64,000 bases of DNA from Nitratireductor sp. (GCA_017854535.1 JAFMHL010000020.1:1-64000), one strand, 5' to 3'. Shown: positions 18,435 to 28,868, counted from the first letter of the stretch. Numbers and translations: made by a program. Notes: generated by a model from the letters alone, not told the origin.

Positions 18435-19430
18435 TTACGCAGATTTGCGTCTCTGTTCCAAAGCGCTCTCCCAATCAAGGGCAGTCTTGATGATTGTATC
18501 AAGATCATCAAAACGAGGTGACCATGTTAAACGCGACTTCAAACGATGCGAATTGGCCGTTAGCGCTGGAATATCGCCAGGACGCCTAGGTTCCATCATC
18601 ACCGGGAAGTCATTACCACTGATGCGTTTAACAGCTTCAATCACTTCCAACACGGAGTAGCCTTTAGAGTAGCCACAATTGGCTGTAAATTTCAGCCCAC
18701 CTTGGCGCAGAAAGTTAAGCGCTGCGTAGTGAGCATTCACCAAATCGCTCACATGGATGAAGTCGCGGATGCAACTGCCATCTGGCGTATCATAATCGTT
18801 TCCAAAAACGCCCATAAACGGCCGTTTACCCAAAGCAGCTTCACAGGCAATTTTGATAAGATGGGTTGCCCCTTTGGTTGATTGACCTGTGCGTTTCAAG
18901 GCATCACAGCCTGCAACGTTGAAATATCGCAACATCACATAACGCAAATCACTGGCAAGCGCTGCGTCTCGCACCATGATCTCTGTCATCAGTTTAGATG
19001 AGCCATATGGCGACATTGGATTAAGGATCGCATCTTCACGAATGGGGCCGGTAGTCATCGGCGTTCCGTAAACGGCTGCCGTGGAAGAAAAAATGAACTT
19101 ATCAACCCCACAATTTACTACTGCATCAAGCAGTTCACGCGAATTGGATGTGTTGTTGCGATAATAGTCTAATGGCTTTTCAATGGATTCTGGAACAACA
19201 ACTGATCCGGCAAAGTGGATCACCGCTTCGACTTTAAAATCTCTGATGACCCTTTCAACCAGCTTTTTATCGCCGATATCACCGATTACCAATTCTGCGC
19301 GATCAGGGACTGCCCAATCAAAACCAGTGGTCAAATTATCAATGACAACTACTTTTTCTCCATGGTCCAGCAGTTCAAAAACCATATGGCTTCCGATATA
19401 CCCAGCACCCCCAGTTACAAGAATTGTCAT
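18435..19430 (-). CDS. galE: UDP-glucose 4-epimerase
   Basis: A 331-residue extended short-chain dehydrogenase interconverting UDP-glucose and UDP-galactose, the donor for lipopolysaccharide and exopolysaccharide (ExoB in rhizobia). The NAD site is GGAGYIGSH (7-15). The catalytic residues are Ser116 (FSSTAAVYG), Tyr142 and Lys146 (SPYGSSK). The start has AAGG upstream. It is divergent from galU, so UDP-glucose supply and use genes sit back to back. Confidence 0.93.
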   Translation of the reverse strand: MTILVTGGAGYIGSHMVFELLDHGEKVVVIDNLTTGFDWAVPDRAELVIGDIGDKKLVERVIRDFKVEAVIHFAGSVVVPESIEKPLDYYRNNTSNSRELLDAVVNCGVDKFIFSSTAAVYGTPMTTGPIREDAILNPMSPYGSSKLMTEIMVRDAALASDLRYVMLRYFNVAGCDALKRTGQSTKGATHLIKIACEAALGKRPFMGVFGNDYDTPDGSCIRDFIHVSDLVNAHYAALNFLRQGGLKFTANCGYSKGYSVLEVIEAVKRISGNDFPVMMEPRRPGDIPALTANSHRLKSRLTWSPRFDDLDTIIKTALDWESALEQRRKSA

Positions 19431-19531
19431 TTTCGCACACCTTGTTGACGATTTGTTTTAGCTTTCCAGCCAATATAGCAACAACTCGTTAGGTCCTCTT
19501 GAAGATGTATCTGGCAATTTTACACATGGTG

Positions 19532-19548
19532 TTAGCTTTTGGTTAACC
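19532..19548 (+). promoter_or_regulatory. Possible CtrA box upstream of galU
   Basis: TTAG, seven bases, TTAACC (19532-19548) differs by one base from the alphaproteobacterial CtrA consensus TTAA-N7-TTAAC and lies about 20 bp before the galU ATG. A single near-match in AT-rich DNA is weak evidence. Confidence 0.28.
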
Positions 19549-19568
19549 ATCGAAAATCGGGATTTGAT

Positions 19569-20480
19569 ATGTCCAATAAAGTTTTGTCTCATAAACCAGT
19601 TCGAAAAGCAGTATTCCCAGTTGCCGGACTTGGCACACGATTTTTGCCAGCCACCAAGGCAGTTCCCAAGGAAATGCTGACCGTAGTGGACAAACCCGTC
19701 ATTCAATATGTGGTTGAAGAAGCACGAGCTGCAGGGATTGAGCATTTCGTATTTGTAACGGGCCGAAACAAAGGTGTTATCGAAGATCATTTCGATCAAC
19801 AGGTTGAACTGGAACAAACGCTTCGCGAACGCGGAAAGCAAAAAGCCCTAGATATATTGGCAGAAGCCCTTCCAGGCCCGGGTCAGACCAGCTTTACGCG
19901 CCAACAAGCCCCGTTGGGTCTGGGGCATGCGGTTTGGTGCGCAAGAAACATCATCGGAAATGAGCCCTTTGCACTTTTATTGCCTGATATGATCATGCAA
20001 GACGAGCGTGGCTGCATGAGCCGGATGGTGGACGTTTACAATGAGACTGGGGGCAATGTTATTTCAACCGAGGAAGTAGCACCTGAAGAAACCCACAAAT
20101 ACGGCATTGTTGAAAAGGGCGCGCCAATTGCCGGTGGGTTTAAGGTCAATGGAATGGTCGAAAAACCTGCCCAAGGCACAGCACCTTCAAACCTCATCAT
20201 CAGTGGGCGATATATTCTTCAACCAGAGATTTTTGATATTCTTGAGAATCAACAATCTGGCGCAGGCGGTGAAATTCAGTTGACAGACGGTATGCTGGAA
20301 TTGGCAAAGATCCAGGATTTCTTCGGCTTCACGTTCCAGGGACGAACTTTTGACTGCGGTTCCAAAGAAGGTTTCATCAAAGCCAATGTGGCCTATGCCA
20401 TGTGGGACAAGAAAATGGCAAAAGCCTTGCGTCCCGAACTGGAGCAGTTATTGGCTTCCATAAAACCGCGAACAGCTTGA
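19569..20480 (+). CDS. galU: UTP-glucose-1-phosphate uridylyltransferase
   Basis: A 303-residue nucleotidyltransferase making UDP-glucose from UTP and glucose-1-phosphate (ExoN/GalU). The nucleotide-binding signature [18 protein letters not shown] and the following [13 protein letters not shown] are diagnostic, and EKP and DCGSKEGF occur at the expected distances. Upstream in-frame codons begin at 19539; the ATG at 19569 is used because family proteins have only a short lead before the GLGTRFLP motif. It provides the substrate of the neighbouring GalE. Confidence 0.94.
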   Translation: MSNKVLSHKPVRKAVFPVAGLGTRFLPATKAVPKEMLTVVDKPVIQYVVEEARAAGIEHFVFVTGRNKGVIEDHFDQQVELEQTLRERGKQKALDILAEALPGPGQTSFTRQQAPLGLGHAVWCARNIIGNEPFALLLPDMIMQDERGCMSRMVDVYNETGGNVISTEEVAPEETHKYGIVEKGAPIAGGFKVNGMVEKPAQGTAPSNLIISGRYILQPEIFDILENQQSGAGGEIQLTDGMLELAKIQDFFGFTFQGRTFDCGSKEGFIKANVAYAMWDKKMAKALRPELEQLLASIKPRTA

Positions 20481-20502
20481 TGAGCGCTGGGCAAAAACTG
20501 AT

Positions 20503-22059
20503 TTATCGCTGAAAGCGAACACCGGTTCGTATGGTTGTGTCATCGAACTCATTGACCGCCCCACCAGTACTTTGTTGAACCGTGTGTTCAACTGATCCAG
20601 TAAAAGCCATGAAGCGATTAACCCAGTAGTTGAAGCCAGTGCTGGCGGTCCAAACGGTATCCGTCAGCGAGCCATCATCTTGGCGTGTAATATCCACACC
20701 GCCATTAGCCGTAAGGCTTAAACGATCATTGATTTGTCTAGTTCCTGTAACATCAGCGCCAAATACCACTGAGCCATTCTGCCCGCTGGTAGTGGAGCCG
20801 GAAAACCCAGTCTGCGCGGCAAATTCAATAGTCGTATCGCGTTCAGGTGACCAAACCACATTGCCATCCAATGTAACGCTTTCTAGATTCTTCAGATTTT
20901 CACCCTCATAATCCTCAATGCGATAACCAGCAGAAATTTCACCGTTTAGCTTTTCGCCAAGGTCAACAGCCACGCCCGCACGCGCACCCATGATCACACT
21001 GTTACGATTGTCCCCATTACGATCTGTCTTCTCGTCATAGTCACGGATGCCAGCTTCCAACTCAACAAAGGGAGTAAGCGCTGGACTAATCTCGTAGCCA
21101 ACTCGCCCAATGGCTGAGTAAAGCGTATTATTTCTATCTTTTTGCGATTCAGTTCCGCCGCTTGTTAACGAAATATCTTCATAGACCGTACGTCCGACGC
21201 TTCCGCGCAATGAATAATCCAGCCTCCCGCCAGTTCTGGAAATACCAGCTGAGCTGCCAAAAGCATGAACACCGGGGCGATTGCTTGCAGAAGATGTGAT
21301 CGTGCTGCTGGTCGCCGACTCAGTTGTAAAACCATAATTTGCGCCAAAATCCGCACTCACGCCATCAACCAAATCTATCGTCAAACCCGCCGATACATTG
21401 GCACTTGGAAGCTCTTCAGCAACTGATGTAAAAGGCTTTCGAAAGGTACCATTTGCATCAATTCTGGCTGAATGCCGGGACCAGTCTGATTGGAGAGAAA
21501 GATCGATCTGCGTTTCTGAAAAAGCGCCACCTTCTCCCATCGCAACGCCATTGATATTTGATGAATATCCAAAAACTTGTTCAAGGCTTGTAAAGGCGCG
21601 CCAGCTTCCAATTCTAAATCCTGTTGCTGTAAAAGGATCAGTTTCAGGTAATGCGCCTGTTCCAGACTGCACCACAGAGGCACGCACATTTGACTTAGCA
21701 CTGGGTCCTGTTACCGCTGGGTCAACAACCGGTAATGCCCGTTGCACAGGCAACGCCCGACCCTGTAATTGTTGAACAGGATCAGCGGTATTTCTAATCG
21801 GATCTGCATTCACATCTGAATTGTTGGCGTCTTCAATTGATTCTGAGAATACCGGATCTTGCTCACCGCTGCCTGTCGTTCCCCGAAGGCGAAAGGGTTC
21901 GGAAGATGTCGCTTGCTGTGCATAGCCTTCAGTTGACAAAAAGATGGAAAAAGCGCTGAGGGCTACCGAGCACATTAATACCCGCACAAATACACGCCCT
22001 ACAGAAACCGAGCGGATTCTGGCTGCAAAGATCAGCGGATTGACGCGTTTTAGGGCCAT
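20503..22059 (-). CDS. Outer-membrane beta-barrel protein (BBP2-like)
   Basis: A 518-residue exported protein. A signal segment with a hydrophobic run (VLMCSVALSAFSIFL) ends at about GYAQQA. A low-complexity, Pro/Asp-rich region (residues 45-125) precedes a long series of alternating hydrophobic strands typical of an outer-membrane barrel (for example TPFVELEAGIRDYDEKTDR, repeated FGA/TGF strands). This resembles the putative beta-barrel porin 2 family often found with exopolysaccharide genes in rhizobia. The last residue is not the usual aromatic, but the strand VRFQR fits. A TTG four codons upstream of the ATG is possible. Function is unknown; export or anchoring of surface polysaccharide is a context guess. 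Confidence 0.68.
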   Translation of the reverse strand: MALKRVNPLIFAARIRSVSVGRVFVRVLMCSVALSAFSIFLSTEGYAQQATSSEPFRLRGTTGSGEQDPVFSESIEDANNSDVNADPIRNTADPVQQLQGRALPVQRALPVVDPAVTGPSAKSNVRASVVQSGTGALPETDPFTATGFRIGSWRAFTSLEQVFGYSSNINGVAMGEGGAFSETQIDLSLQSDWSRHSARIDANGTFRKPFTSVAEELPSANVSAGLTIDLVDGVSADFGANYGFTTESATSSTITSSASNRPGVHAFGSSAGISRTGGRLDYSLRGSVGRTVYEDISLTSGGTESQKDRNNTLYSAIGRVGYEISPALTPFVELEAGIRDYDEKTDRNGDNRNSVIMGARAGVAVDLGEKLNGEISAGYRIEDYEGENLKNLESVTLDGNVVWSPERDTTIEFAAQTGFSGSTTSGQNGSVVFGADVTGTRQINDRLSLTANGGVDITRQDDGSLTDTVWTASTGFNYWVNRFMAFTGSVEHTVQQSTGGAVNEFDDTTIRTGVRFQR

Positions 22060-22274
22060 ATTCAAACTCAAAGAGGCAGATTTAGTTATCCATTCGTAAA
22101 CAAGCAGGGTTAACGCTTCGTTTATGAGGACCCCAGAACAGCAAAGATAACGAAAATACCAAAGAGAAAATCGAATTGATAAGGTTCGGATTTTATTCAG
22201 ATGAAAAAACCTGTAGAAGAAGCTGATTGAAACAAATGGTGTTACGAAAACACAAATAAGTACTGAGAAAATTT

Positions 22275-23246
22275 ATGACCCAAAGACCTGAGATTACCTC
22301 AGCCCTCAACACCATTCAGATTTTAAACAATGGCTTGTCTGCAATGCCATCAGCTTTTGATGGACCTCTTGCGGAGCAATTTTCCAAGGCGATCGATACG
22401 ATCAGGGCCATCAAGGGCCGTGTGATTGTAACGGGCGTTGGTAAAAGCGGACATATCGGGTCAAAAATAGCAGCCACTTTGGCGTCCACTGGCACGCCTG
22501 CCTATTTTGTACACGCTGCTGAAGCAAACCATGGTGATCTCGGCATGATTGCCAGAGATGATGCCGTATTGGCCATATCATGGTCCGGAGAGACGGCTGA
22601 ATTACGCGGAACACTTGCTTATGCCAAACGATTTTCAATTCCGCTTATTGCCATTACCTGGAATGAAAACTCCGCGCTTGGAAAAGAATCAGATATCTGC
22701 CTGACCCTGCCAAAGCTCGAAGAAGCCTGCCCCAATGGCCTTGCGCCAACCACATCGACCTTACTTCAACTTGTAATGGGAGATGCGCTGGCAATCGCAT
22801 TGCTGGAAAGCCGCGGGTTTTCAGCGACTGATTTTAGAACTTTCCATCCAGGCGGCTCATTGGGAGCAAGCCTTACCCATGTTTCTGAAATCATGCATTC
22901 TGAAGAAAATCTACCGCTTGTCTCCATAGGAGCGACCATGGAAGAGGCCGTTAATGTTATTTCAGAAAAACGCTTTGGATGCGTGGCTGTAGTAAACGGA
23001 ACCGGAGAACTGGTTGGAATCATCACGGACGGCGATCTGCGCAGGAATTTGACCAAGGCGCTCGATAGCCTTCACGTTGAAGAAATTATGACAAAAAGCC
23101 CAGCCACAATCCACCCTGATGCGCTTGCCAGCACTGCCATGGCTGAACTGAACAAACGCTCGATCACAAGCTTGCTTGTCTGTGAAAACAACAAGCCGAC
23201 CGGTTTGGTTCATCTTCATGACCTACTGCGCATAGGTGTTGCTTAG
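22275..23246 (+). CDS. kdsD: Arabinose-5-phosphate isomerase (KdsD/KpsF/GutQ family)
   Basis: A 323-residue isomerase converting D-ribulose-5-phosphate to D-arabinose-5-phosphate, the first step towards Kdo for lipid A-linked core. The SIS domain (about 30-180) has GVGKSGHIGSKIAATLASTG and SWSGETAEL, and the TFHPGGSLGASL motif follows. Two CBS domains fill residues 205-323 (MEEAVNVISEKRFGCVAVV, then MTKSPATIHPDALASTA). Length and order are exactly those of the family. Confidence 0.94.
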   Translation: MTQRPEITSALNTIQILNNGLSAMPSAFDGPLAEQFSKAIDTIRAIKGRVIVTGVGKSGHIGSKIAATLASTGTPAYFVHAAEANHGDLGMIARDDAVLAISWSGETAELRGTLAYAKRFSIPLIAITWNENSALGKESDICLTLPKLEEACPNGLAPTTSTLLQLVMGDALAIALLESRGFSATDFRTFHPGGSLGASLTHVSEIMHSEENLPLVSIGATMEEAVNVISEKRFGCVAVVNGTGELVGIITDGDLRRNLTKALDSLHVEEIMTKSPATIHPDALASTAMAELNKRSITSLLVCENNKPTGLVHLHDLLRIGVA

Positions 23247-23264
23247 ATTATATATAGGGCGCTT

Positions 23265-23735
23265 CTAGCCCTCAAACGCCTCAACAGTGAGTGTGCTGGA
23301 TTGAGCCGAAACAACGACGACCTTTGATCCTTCTGGCATATCAGGTCCGGCAACGCGCCAAGTGCTATCGCCAATTTTTGCTCTGCCATGACCTTGTGAA
23401 ATGGGCTGAGTCAATATCGCATGACGGCCAATAAGCTGAGCACCACGATTATTCAAATTCGGCTGCTCGCTCTTGTCCCAGCCGCGCTTGTTCATGAAAG
23501 AACGGCCGATTACAGCAAACGCCAAAGCAAGTACCACAAAAGCGATAACCTGCGCTTGCCATACCCAAATGGCATTCTCCGTACCAACAATCATTGTGAC
23601 CAGACCGACCACGAAAGCAGCCAAGCCAAACCACAAGAAGAAGGACCCCGGCGCAAATACTTCAATGCCTATCAAGATCGCGCCAAATATCCACCAAGAC
23701 CAGATACCCATGGCGACAACAAAACTTTGTATCAT
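23265..23735 (-). CDS. NfeD-family membrane protein
   Basis: A 156-residue protein with three to four membrane helices in residues 8-78 and a C-terminal OB-fold (about 95-152; RGAQLIGRHAILTQPISQG, then STLTVEA). These small NfeD proteins are encoded beside SPFH/stomatin genes and are thought to work with them in membrane microdomains or quality control. It starts 28 bp after the stomatin-like gene, with GGAGAG ahead of the ATG. Confidence 0.88.
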   Translation of the reverse strand: MIQSFVVAMGIWSWWIFGAILIGIEVFAPGSFFLWFGLAAFVVGLVTMIVGTENAIWVWQAQVIAFVVLALAFAVIGRSFMNKRGWDKSEQPNLNNRGAQLIGRHAILTQPISQGHGRAKIGDSTWRVAGPDMPEGSKVVVVSAQSSTLTVEAFEG

Positions 23736-23763
23736 TTATGGTCTCTCCATCTAATTACCGGAT

Positions 23764-24783
23764 TCAATTCTTGGGGTTGCCCCATGGTTGAACCGGCTCG
23801 GAAGTCTTAGCAATTTTGTTTTTTGCGGACATATTGCGATTAGACTTTGTCCCATTGCCATCTTTGCCAAAGGCGTCCTTGGCTATCTCGCCAATGCCAC
23901 CGAGCATGCCAATCAGGCTGGATGCTTCCATCGGCAACATGATCACTTTCTGATTATCGGCCGAGGCAATGCTTCCCAACGCTTCAACATATTTTTGGGC
24001 CACAAAGTAGTTAATCGCCTGAATATCACCTTTTGAAATAGCATCGGAAACCACGGTAGTTGCTTTAGCTTCGGCTTCTGCCAAACGCTCTCTGGCTTCA
24101 GCATCTCTAAACGCCGCTTCGCGCTCACCCTCAGCTTTCAAAATATCTGACTGTTTTGCGCCTTCAGCTTTCAAAATCTCTGCCTGGCGGAAACCTTCAG
24201 CCTCCAGAATATTGGCACGCTTAATCCGTTCTGCTTTCATTTGGCGACCCATTGCCTCAACCAAATCCAATGGCGGATTAATATCCTTGATCTCGATACG
24301 GGTCATTTTTATGCCCCACGGAGAAGCTGCTTCATCAACAACCCGCAGCAAACGCGTATTGATTTCATCACGTTTGGACAGCAATTCATCTAAGTCCATG
24401 GAGCCCATTACCGAACGGATGTTCGTCATCGTCAAATTCAGGATAGCATTTTCAAGCCCACGCACTTCATACGCTGCCTGCGCTGCATCCAGCACTTGAT
24501 AAAAGGCAACGCCATCTGCGCTAACAGTAGCATTATCGCGGGTGATCACCTCCTGGGTTGGAACATCAAGCACCTGTTCCATCATATTCATCTTTGCGCC
24601 AATTTTATCGACAACGGGGATAATGATGTTGAGGCCAGGCTTCAAAGTTTTGATATAGCGGCCAAACCGCTCAACAGTATAGTTATAGCCTTGCGGCACT
24701 TGTTTGACACCAGCGATTATTATCAGGATCAGCACGACAGCAGCGGCGATCACCCAAGCATCAAAACCCATCAAATTCGGCAT
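23764..24783 (-). CDS. qmcA: SPFH/Band 7 stomatin-like protein (QmcA-like)
   Basis: A 339-residue membrane-anchored protein. One N-terminal helix (about residues 9-26) is followed by the Band 7 domain ([20 protein letters not shown] at its start, [19 protein letters not shown] near 70-88) and a coiled-coil region with AEGxxxAxILKAEG-type repeats ([17 protein letters not shown]) near 200-245. Such proteins oligomerise at the inner membrane and organise proteases or microdomains. It forms an operon with the NfeD gene. GGGAGA is the ribosome site. Confidence 0.9.
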   Translation of the reverse strand: MPNLMGFDAWVIAAAVVLILIIIAGVKQVPQGYNYTVERFGRYIKTLKPGLNIIIPVVDKIGAKMNMMEQVLDVPTQEVITRDNATVSADGVAFYQVLDAAQAAYEVRGLENAILNLTMTNIRSVMGSMDLDELLSKRDEINTRLLRVVDEAASPWGIKMTRIEIKDINPPLDLVEAMGRQMKAERIKRANILEAEGFRQAEILKAEGAKQSDILKAEGEREAAFRDAEARERLAEAEAKATTVVSDAISKGDIQAINYFVAQKYVEALGSIASADNQKVIMLPMEASSLIGMLGGIGEIAKDAFGKDGNGTKSNRNMSAKNKIAKTSEPVQPWGNPKN

Positions 24784-24906
24784 ATTTGTCTCCCATTACA
24801 GCACGCAATAGTAGTTTAGGCGTGCTTCTTTCACCCATATATAGGTTTTGTTAAAAGCAAATACAAAGGAAACCGAATGCGAAAACTTCTAATTGTGAAT
24901 AAGTTC

Positions 24907-25992
24907 TTATAAAATCCACCCACCCAGTTCTCGGCGAACCAGGGTTTCAAGAACTTCCATGCCTTCATCGCTGTCATTCAAGCAAGGTATGTGAGTGAAG
25001 TTTTTACCGCCATGTTCGTGGAAGATTTCCTCGCCTTCAACAGCAATTTCCTCAAGCGTTTCAAGGCAGTCAGCAACAAAACCGGGATTGAAGACAGCAA
25101 TGTTCTTAACGCCTTCGTTGGCTAGCGCTTCAATGGTTTTGTCAGTATATGGCTGAAGCCATTCTTCCGGTCCAAAGCGTGACTGGAAACAAGTCATCAA
25201 TCGCCCTTTTTCCCAACCAAGGCGTTCATTGAGCAAGCGCGATGTCTTCATACAATGGCAATGATAAGGATCGCCTTTTTTAAAATAGCTTTGCGGTATG
25301 CCATGATAAGATGCGATCACCCGCTCTGGTTCAAAATCTAAACTACTAAGATGTTTTTCAATGGAAATTGCCAAAGCATCGATATAAGCCGGATCATCAT
25401 GATACGCTGGAACTGTGCGTAGAGCCGGCATCCAGCGCAGCTTCATCAAAGCTTCAAAGGTTTTGTCATTTACCGTTGCAGTCGTAGCCGCGCTGTATTG
25501 CGGATAAAGCGGAAAAACCAATATGCGCTCGCAGCCCTGCTCGCGTAGAATATCGAGCCTTGATGCGATAGAAGGGTTTCCATAGCGCATACCCCAATCA
25601 ACGATCACATCCGTTGCGCCACTGAGCATTGCAGAAAGTTTGTCAGATTGAGCGCGCGTGATTGTTCTTAGCGGGGACTCGTCCAATTCCTTGTTCCAGA
25701 TACTTTCATAAGCAGCGCCGGATTTTTTTGGCCGCGTGTTCAAAACGATGCCATATAGAATAGGAAACCAGAACAGACGTGACCATTCGATCACCCGTTT
25801 GTCAGACAAAAATTCCTTCAGATATTTCCGCATATTCTTTTTGTCGTGACCGTCTGGCGTGCCTAGGTTAACCAACAAAACCCCAACTTTGCCAATCGTG
25901 ACCTTTGGATGCTCTGCAGGTAACGGACCTACTTGCCTGTTAGACAGAATATGATTTGTTTTGAATTTGGATTTCTTGTCCACAACATTCAT
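24907..25992 (-). CDS. hemH: Ferrochelatase
   Basis: A 361-residue enzyme inserting ferrous iron into protoporphyrin IX, the last step of protoheme synthesis. The conserved VLLVNLGTPDGH block, the catalytic His in IASYHGIPQSYFKKGDPYHC and the CFQSRFGPEEWLQPYTD motif are present. The C-terminal FNPGFVADCLETLEEI fits the family and supplies the second key acidic residue. The ATG at 25992 follows TGAGGA. About 30 N-terminal residues precede the conserved fold. It is a single-gene unit: the TRAP terminator lies just upstream. Confidence 0.94.
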   Translation of the reverse strand: MNVVDKKSKFKTNHILSNRQVGPLPAEHPKVTIGKVGVLLVNLGTPDGHDKKNMRKYLKEFLSDKRVIEWSRLFWFPILYGIVLNTRPKKSGAAYESIWNKELDESPLRTITRAQSDKLSAMLSGATDVIVDWGMRYGNPSIASRLDILREQGCERILVFPLYPQYSAATTATVNDKTFEALMKLRWMPALRTVPAYHDDPAYIDALAISIEKHLSSLDFEPERVIASYHGIPQSYFKKGDPYHCHCMKTSRLLNERLGWEKGRLMTCFQSRFGPEEWLQPYTDKTIEALANEGVKNIAVFNPGFVADCLETLEEIAVEGEEIFHEHGGKNFTHIPCLNDSDEGMEVLETLVRRELGGWIL

Positions 25993-26131
25993 GGAATTTT
26001 CCTCAATAGACTTTGACGCTGAGCATGCTCCAGCTGCTCTTTTTTAATGAACTAAGCCAATCACTGCAAACATCAAGATGAAAATAGGCGCGCAAAGTCG
26101 CAGACTAGCTCCTGATTGCATTTTCTAAAGA

Positions 26132-26163
26132 AAAGACCCGAAACCATATGATCCCGGGTCTTT
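26132..26163 (-). terminator. Terminator after the first TRAP operon
   Basis: The stem AAAGACCCG (26132-26140) with CGGGTCTTT (26155-26163), read leftward, is followed by TCTTT. It lies 24 bp after the dctM-like stop codon and before hemH. Confidence 0.8.
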
Positions 26164-26186
26164 CACCAATCAAGAAACCAAGAAGC

Positions 26187-28841
26187 TTAGAAGTGGAGAT
26201 AGATATCTTCGTGATAAGAATTACAGGCGGCAACTGAAAGCGCCGTATGTCTTGGCATTTTCTCCTGCAATCTAATCCCGATTGTATCGCGGATTGTGCT
26301 TTCGTAAGCAGCCACATCATTAGAAACCGTCCCAGCATCTTTTCGCCAGACCATTTGCGCTGCGTACAGCTCTTTGGCTTTCGTCATAGCTTCAAATGCT
26401 TTTTGCGGGTCTACCGTTTTGCCATCGAGGGCGCGGCGGGCCTTGGATATTTCAGATGCTATTTTGCTGGCACCATCAACATCTTTGAACTTGTCGCCAA
26501 AGGCGTTCAACTTCTCGACCATTTCTTCGGCGTTCGATGTGCTTACTTCGCTGGCCAACGTACTCAACTCGCTTTCCAAAGCTAAAAACGCATCACTGCT
26601 TTTAAGAGCATTGGATACTTTTAGAACGCCCTCATAAGCCTGATCAGAATTGCGGCGATAGGCGTTTAGCGCATCCTCTTCAGTTTTCAGCAAAGTGCTG
26701 AAGGTTTTGAAGGTTTCAGGCCAAGTAGCAGGAATACCAGATTCCAATTCAGCTTTTTCTGCTTCCAATTTAGCGATGCGATCTTCCAAACGTTTCTTGC
26801 GATCTTCATCATCAGAATTGCGCATACGTCCAAGATCAACATTCAACTCTTTGACCTTTTCTTCAATATCGCGGGCGAACCGCTCGATATCGCGGACCTG
26901 ATCATGCACAACGCGGTACTCATCTGATGCTGCTTCAATCGCAACGCCAGCCGTGGTAGCCGCCGCCAACAGGTCTTTTGCTTTTGATGCCATATCAACC
27001 GATTTCGTGAAAGAAGTACCCAATTCTTTTGGTAGGAATGACATATCAAGTGTCATAGCTTTTTGATGGGCAGCATCAAATTTGGTGCCATTGGCAGCAA
27101 ATTCGCCCTTCACATATTCCTCAATGCAAGACTGCAATTTCGGATTACGCGGTGGCGGAGCGGTTTCGCCAAGCATTGAAACACGGTTCGGAAGGTAGTT
27201 CACCAATGGCGGGAAAAGACCAACAATGAGCAAAGCTATCAGCTGTAGCGAAATAAATGCGATGACGCCCTTATACATTTGCACAGTTTTAACGATCGCT
27301 GGCGCAACCCCTCGAAGATAGAAGAGGGCAAAGCCAAAGGGCGGGGTTAAGAACGATGTCTGAATGTTCAGACCAATCATCACACCCAACCAAACAGCCG
27401 TGATGTTTGCGGATGGATCAGCAAGCAAAATCGGAGCAACGATTGGCACAACCACAACCGCGATTTCGATGAAATCAAGGAAGAACCCGAGAATAAAGAT
27501 CACGCCCATAACGATGATGAACTTGGTCCAAAAACCACCAGGAAGCGAATTCAAGAAGTCGCGAACCAGTTCTTCACCACCAAATGCTCTAAAGGCGGCG
27601 GTCAACATGGCTGCCCCAAGAAGAATGATGAATACGAGGGCTGTGGTTTTGGCCGTCTCAAGCATAACGCCATTCAAGGTGTTATTTGTTTTGAAGATCC
27701 GCCATCCGCTCCAAAGTAGTGAGACAATCAACATTAGGGATGCCGCCACACCAAGATAGATGCCAAGCCAATCAGTTGAGCTCGAAGCCGATTTGAGGTT
27801 CATATCGAATGTAGATATACAGAAACTCAAAACAGCCAGAGAAGCTAACGCGATAATAGCGGGAACAAAGGTATATTTGCCATCTTCATGCAAACGGTAC
27901 CCGGCCATAATAAGCGCACCAGCCGCACCAATCGCACCAGCCTGGTTCACAGTAGCAATACCGCCAATGATCGAACCCAAAACCAGGAAGATAAGCGTCA
28001 GAGGTGGAATGAGTGTCAAAGCAACATTTATCCAGAATTTGCCATTCATCTTGCCTTCAAAACGAACAGCAGGTGCTGATTTCGGCCGCAAAATAGCAAA
28101 CACCAAAATATACGCCATATATAGAAGTACCAACAATATACCCGGCACAAACGCACCAAGGAACATCTCACCAGCACTGGTCGAGGTAACACTGAACGCT
28201 GACGGCAAGGTCAATTCGCCTGTTGATTCAGTATATAATGCCTTACGCATTGTGCCGGCTTGGTCTGTCGCTGAAGCCAGCTGATCCGCCAAAATAATCA
28301 AAACGATCGAAGGCGGAATGATTTGACCAAGCGTACCAGATGCCGCGATTGTACCTGTTGCCAATGAAGGCGAATAATTATTGCGCAACATGGCCGGCAA
28401 TGAAATCAGACCCATCGCAACCACTGTGGCACCAACGATACCAGTGGTAGCTGCAAGCAATGCACCCACAAACACAACAGAGATACCTAGACCACCAGGA
28501 ACAGGGCCAAACAATTGAGCCATGGTAACCAAAAGATCTTCAGCAATTTTGGAGCGCTGAAGCATAATGCCCATGAAAATAAAGAGCGGGATCGCAATCA
28601 GCGTGTCTCGTTCAACCTCCCAGTAAACCCCACGAAGATTGGTAACCCCCGCAGACAGCCATTGTTGCGGTCCGCCAGAGTGGAAGAAGGCATCGGGATT
28701 GCCAGTGAATAAATAGCCTGTTGCGGCAGCTAGGCCGATCGTAATGATCGCCGAGCCAGGCAGCGCAAAGGCAACTGGGTAACCAGAGCCCAAGGCGGCT
28801 GCCATCAATCCAACTAGCAATAAAAGAAAATAGAGTTCCAT
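26187..28841 (-). CDS. TRAP transporter large permease (DctM/TakM type) with C-terminal coiled-coil extension
   Basis: An 884-residue protein, about twice the normal DctM length of 430. The first 600 or so residues form the DctM membrane domain with many helices, for example SGTLGQIIPPSIVLIILADQ and GFFLDFIEIAVVVVPIVAPI, the conserved loops of the family; large inserts of this type are known in TakM-like permeases. From about residue 600 the sequence changes to a soluble, charged, alpha-helical region with a clear coiled coil (RFARDIEEKVKELNVDL then EDRKKRLEDRIAKLEAEKAE). It is a cation-driven uptake protein working with the next two genes. The role of the tail is unknown; it might contact the small subunit or the cell interior. 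Confidence 0.85.
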   Translation of the reverse strand: MELYFLLLLVGLMAAALGSGYPVAFALPGSAIITIGLAAATGYLFTGNPDAFFHSGGPQQWLSAGVTNLRGVYWEVERDTLIAIPLFIFMGIMLQRSKIAEDLLVTMAQLFGPVPGGLGISVVFVGALLAATTGIVGATVVAMGLISLPAMLRNNYSPSLATGTIAASGTLGQIIPPSIVLIILADQLASATDQAGTMRKALYTESTGELTLPSAFSVTSTSAGEMFLGAFVPGILLVLLYMAYILVFAILRPKSAPAVRFEGKMNGKFWINVALTLIPPLTLIFLVLGSIIGGIATVNQAGAIGAAGALIMAGYRLHEDGKYTFVPAIIALASLAVLSFCISTFDMNLKSASSSTDWLGIYLGVAASLMLIVSLLWSGWRIFKTNNTLNGVMLETAKTTALVFIILLGAAMLTAAFRAFGGEELVRDFLNSLPGGFWTKFIIVMGVIFILGFFLDFIEIAVVVVPIVAPILLADPSANITAVWLGVMIGLNIQTSFLTPPFGFALFYLRGVAPAIVKTVQMYKGVIAFISLQLIALLIVGLFPPLVNYLPNRVSMLGETAPPPRNPKLQSCIEEYVKGEFAANGTKFDAAHQKAMTLDMSFLPKELGTSFTKSVDMASKAKDLLAAATTAGVAIEAASDEYRVVHDQVRDIERFARDIEEKVKELNVDLGRMRNSDDEDRKKRLEDRIAKLEAEKAELESGIPATWPETFKTFSTLLKTEEDALNAYRRNSDQAYEGVLKVSNALKSSDAFLALESELSTLASEVSTSNAEEMVEKLNAFGDKFKDVDGASKIASEISKARRALDGKTVDPQKAFEAMTKAKELYAAQMVWRKDAGTVSNDVAAYESTIRDTIGIRLQEKMPRHTALSVAACNSYHEDIYLHF

Positions 28842-28868
28842 TTTCCGTCCCCAACCCTTCTTAAAAAA

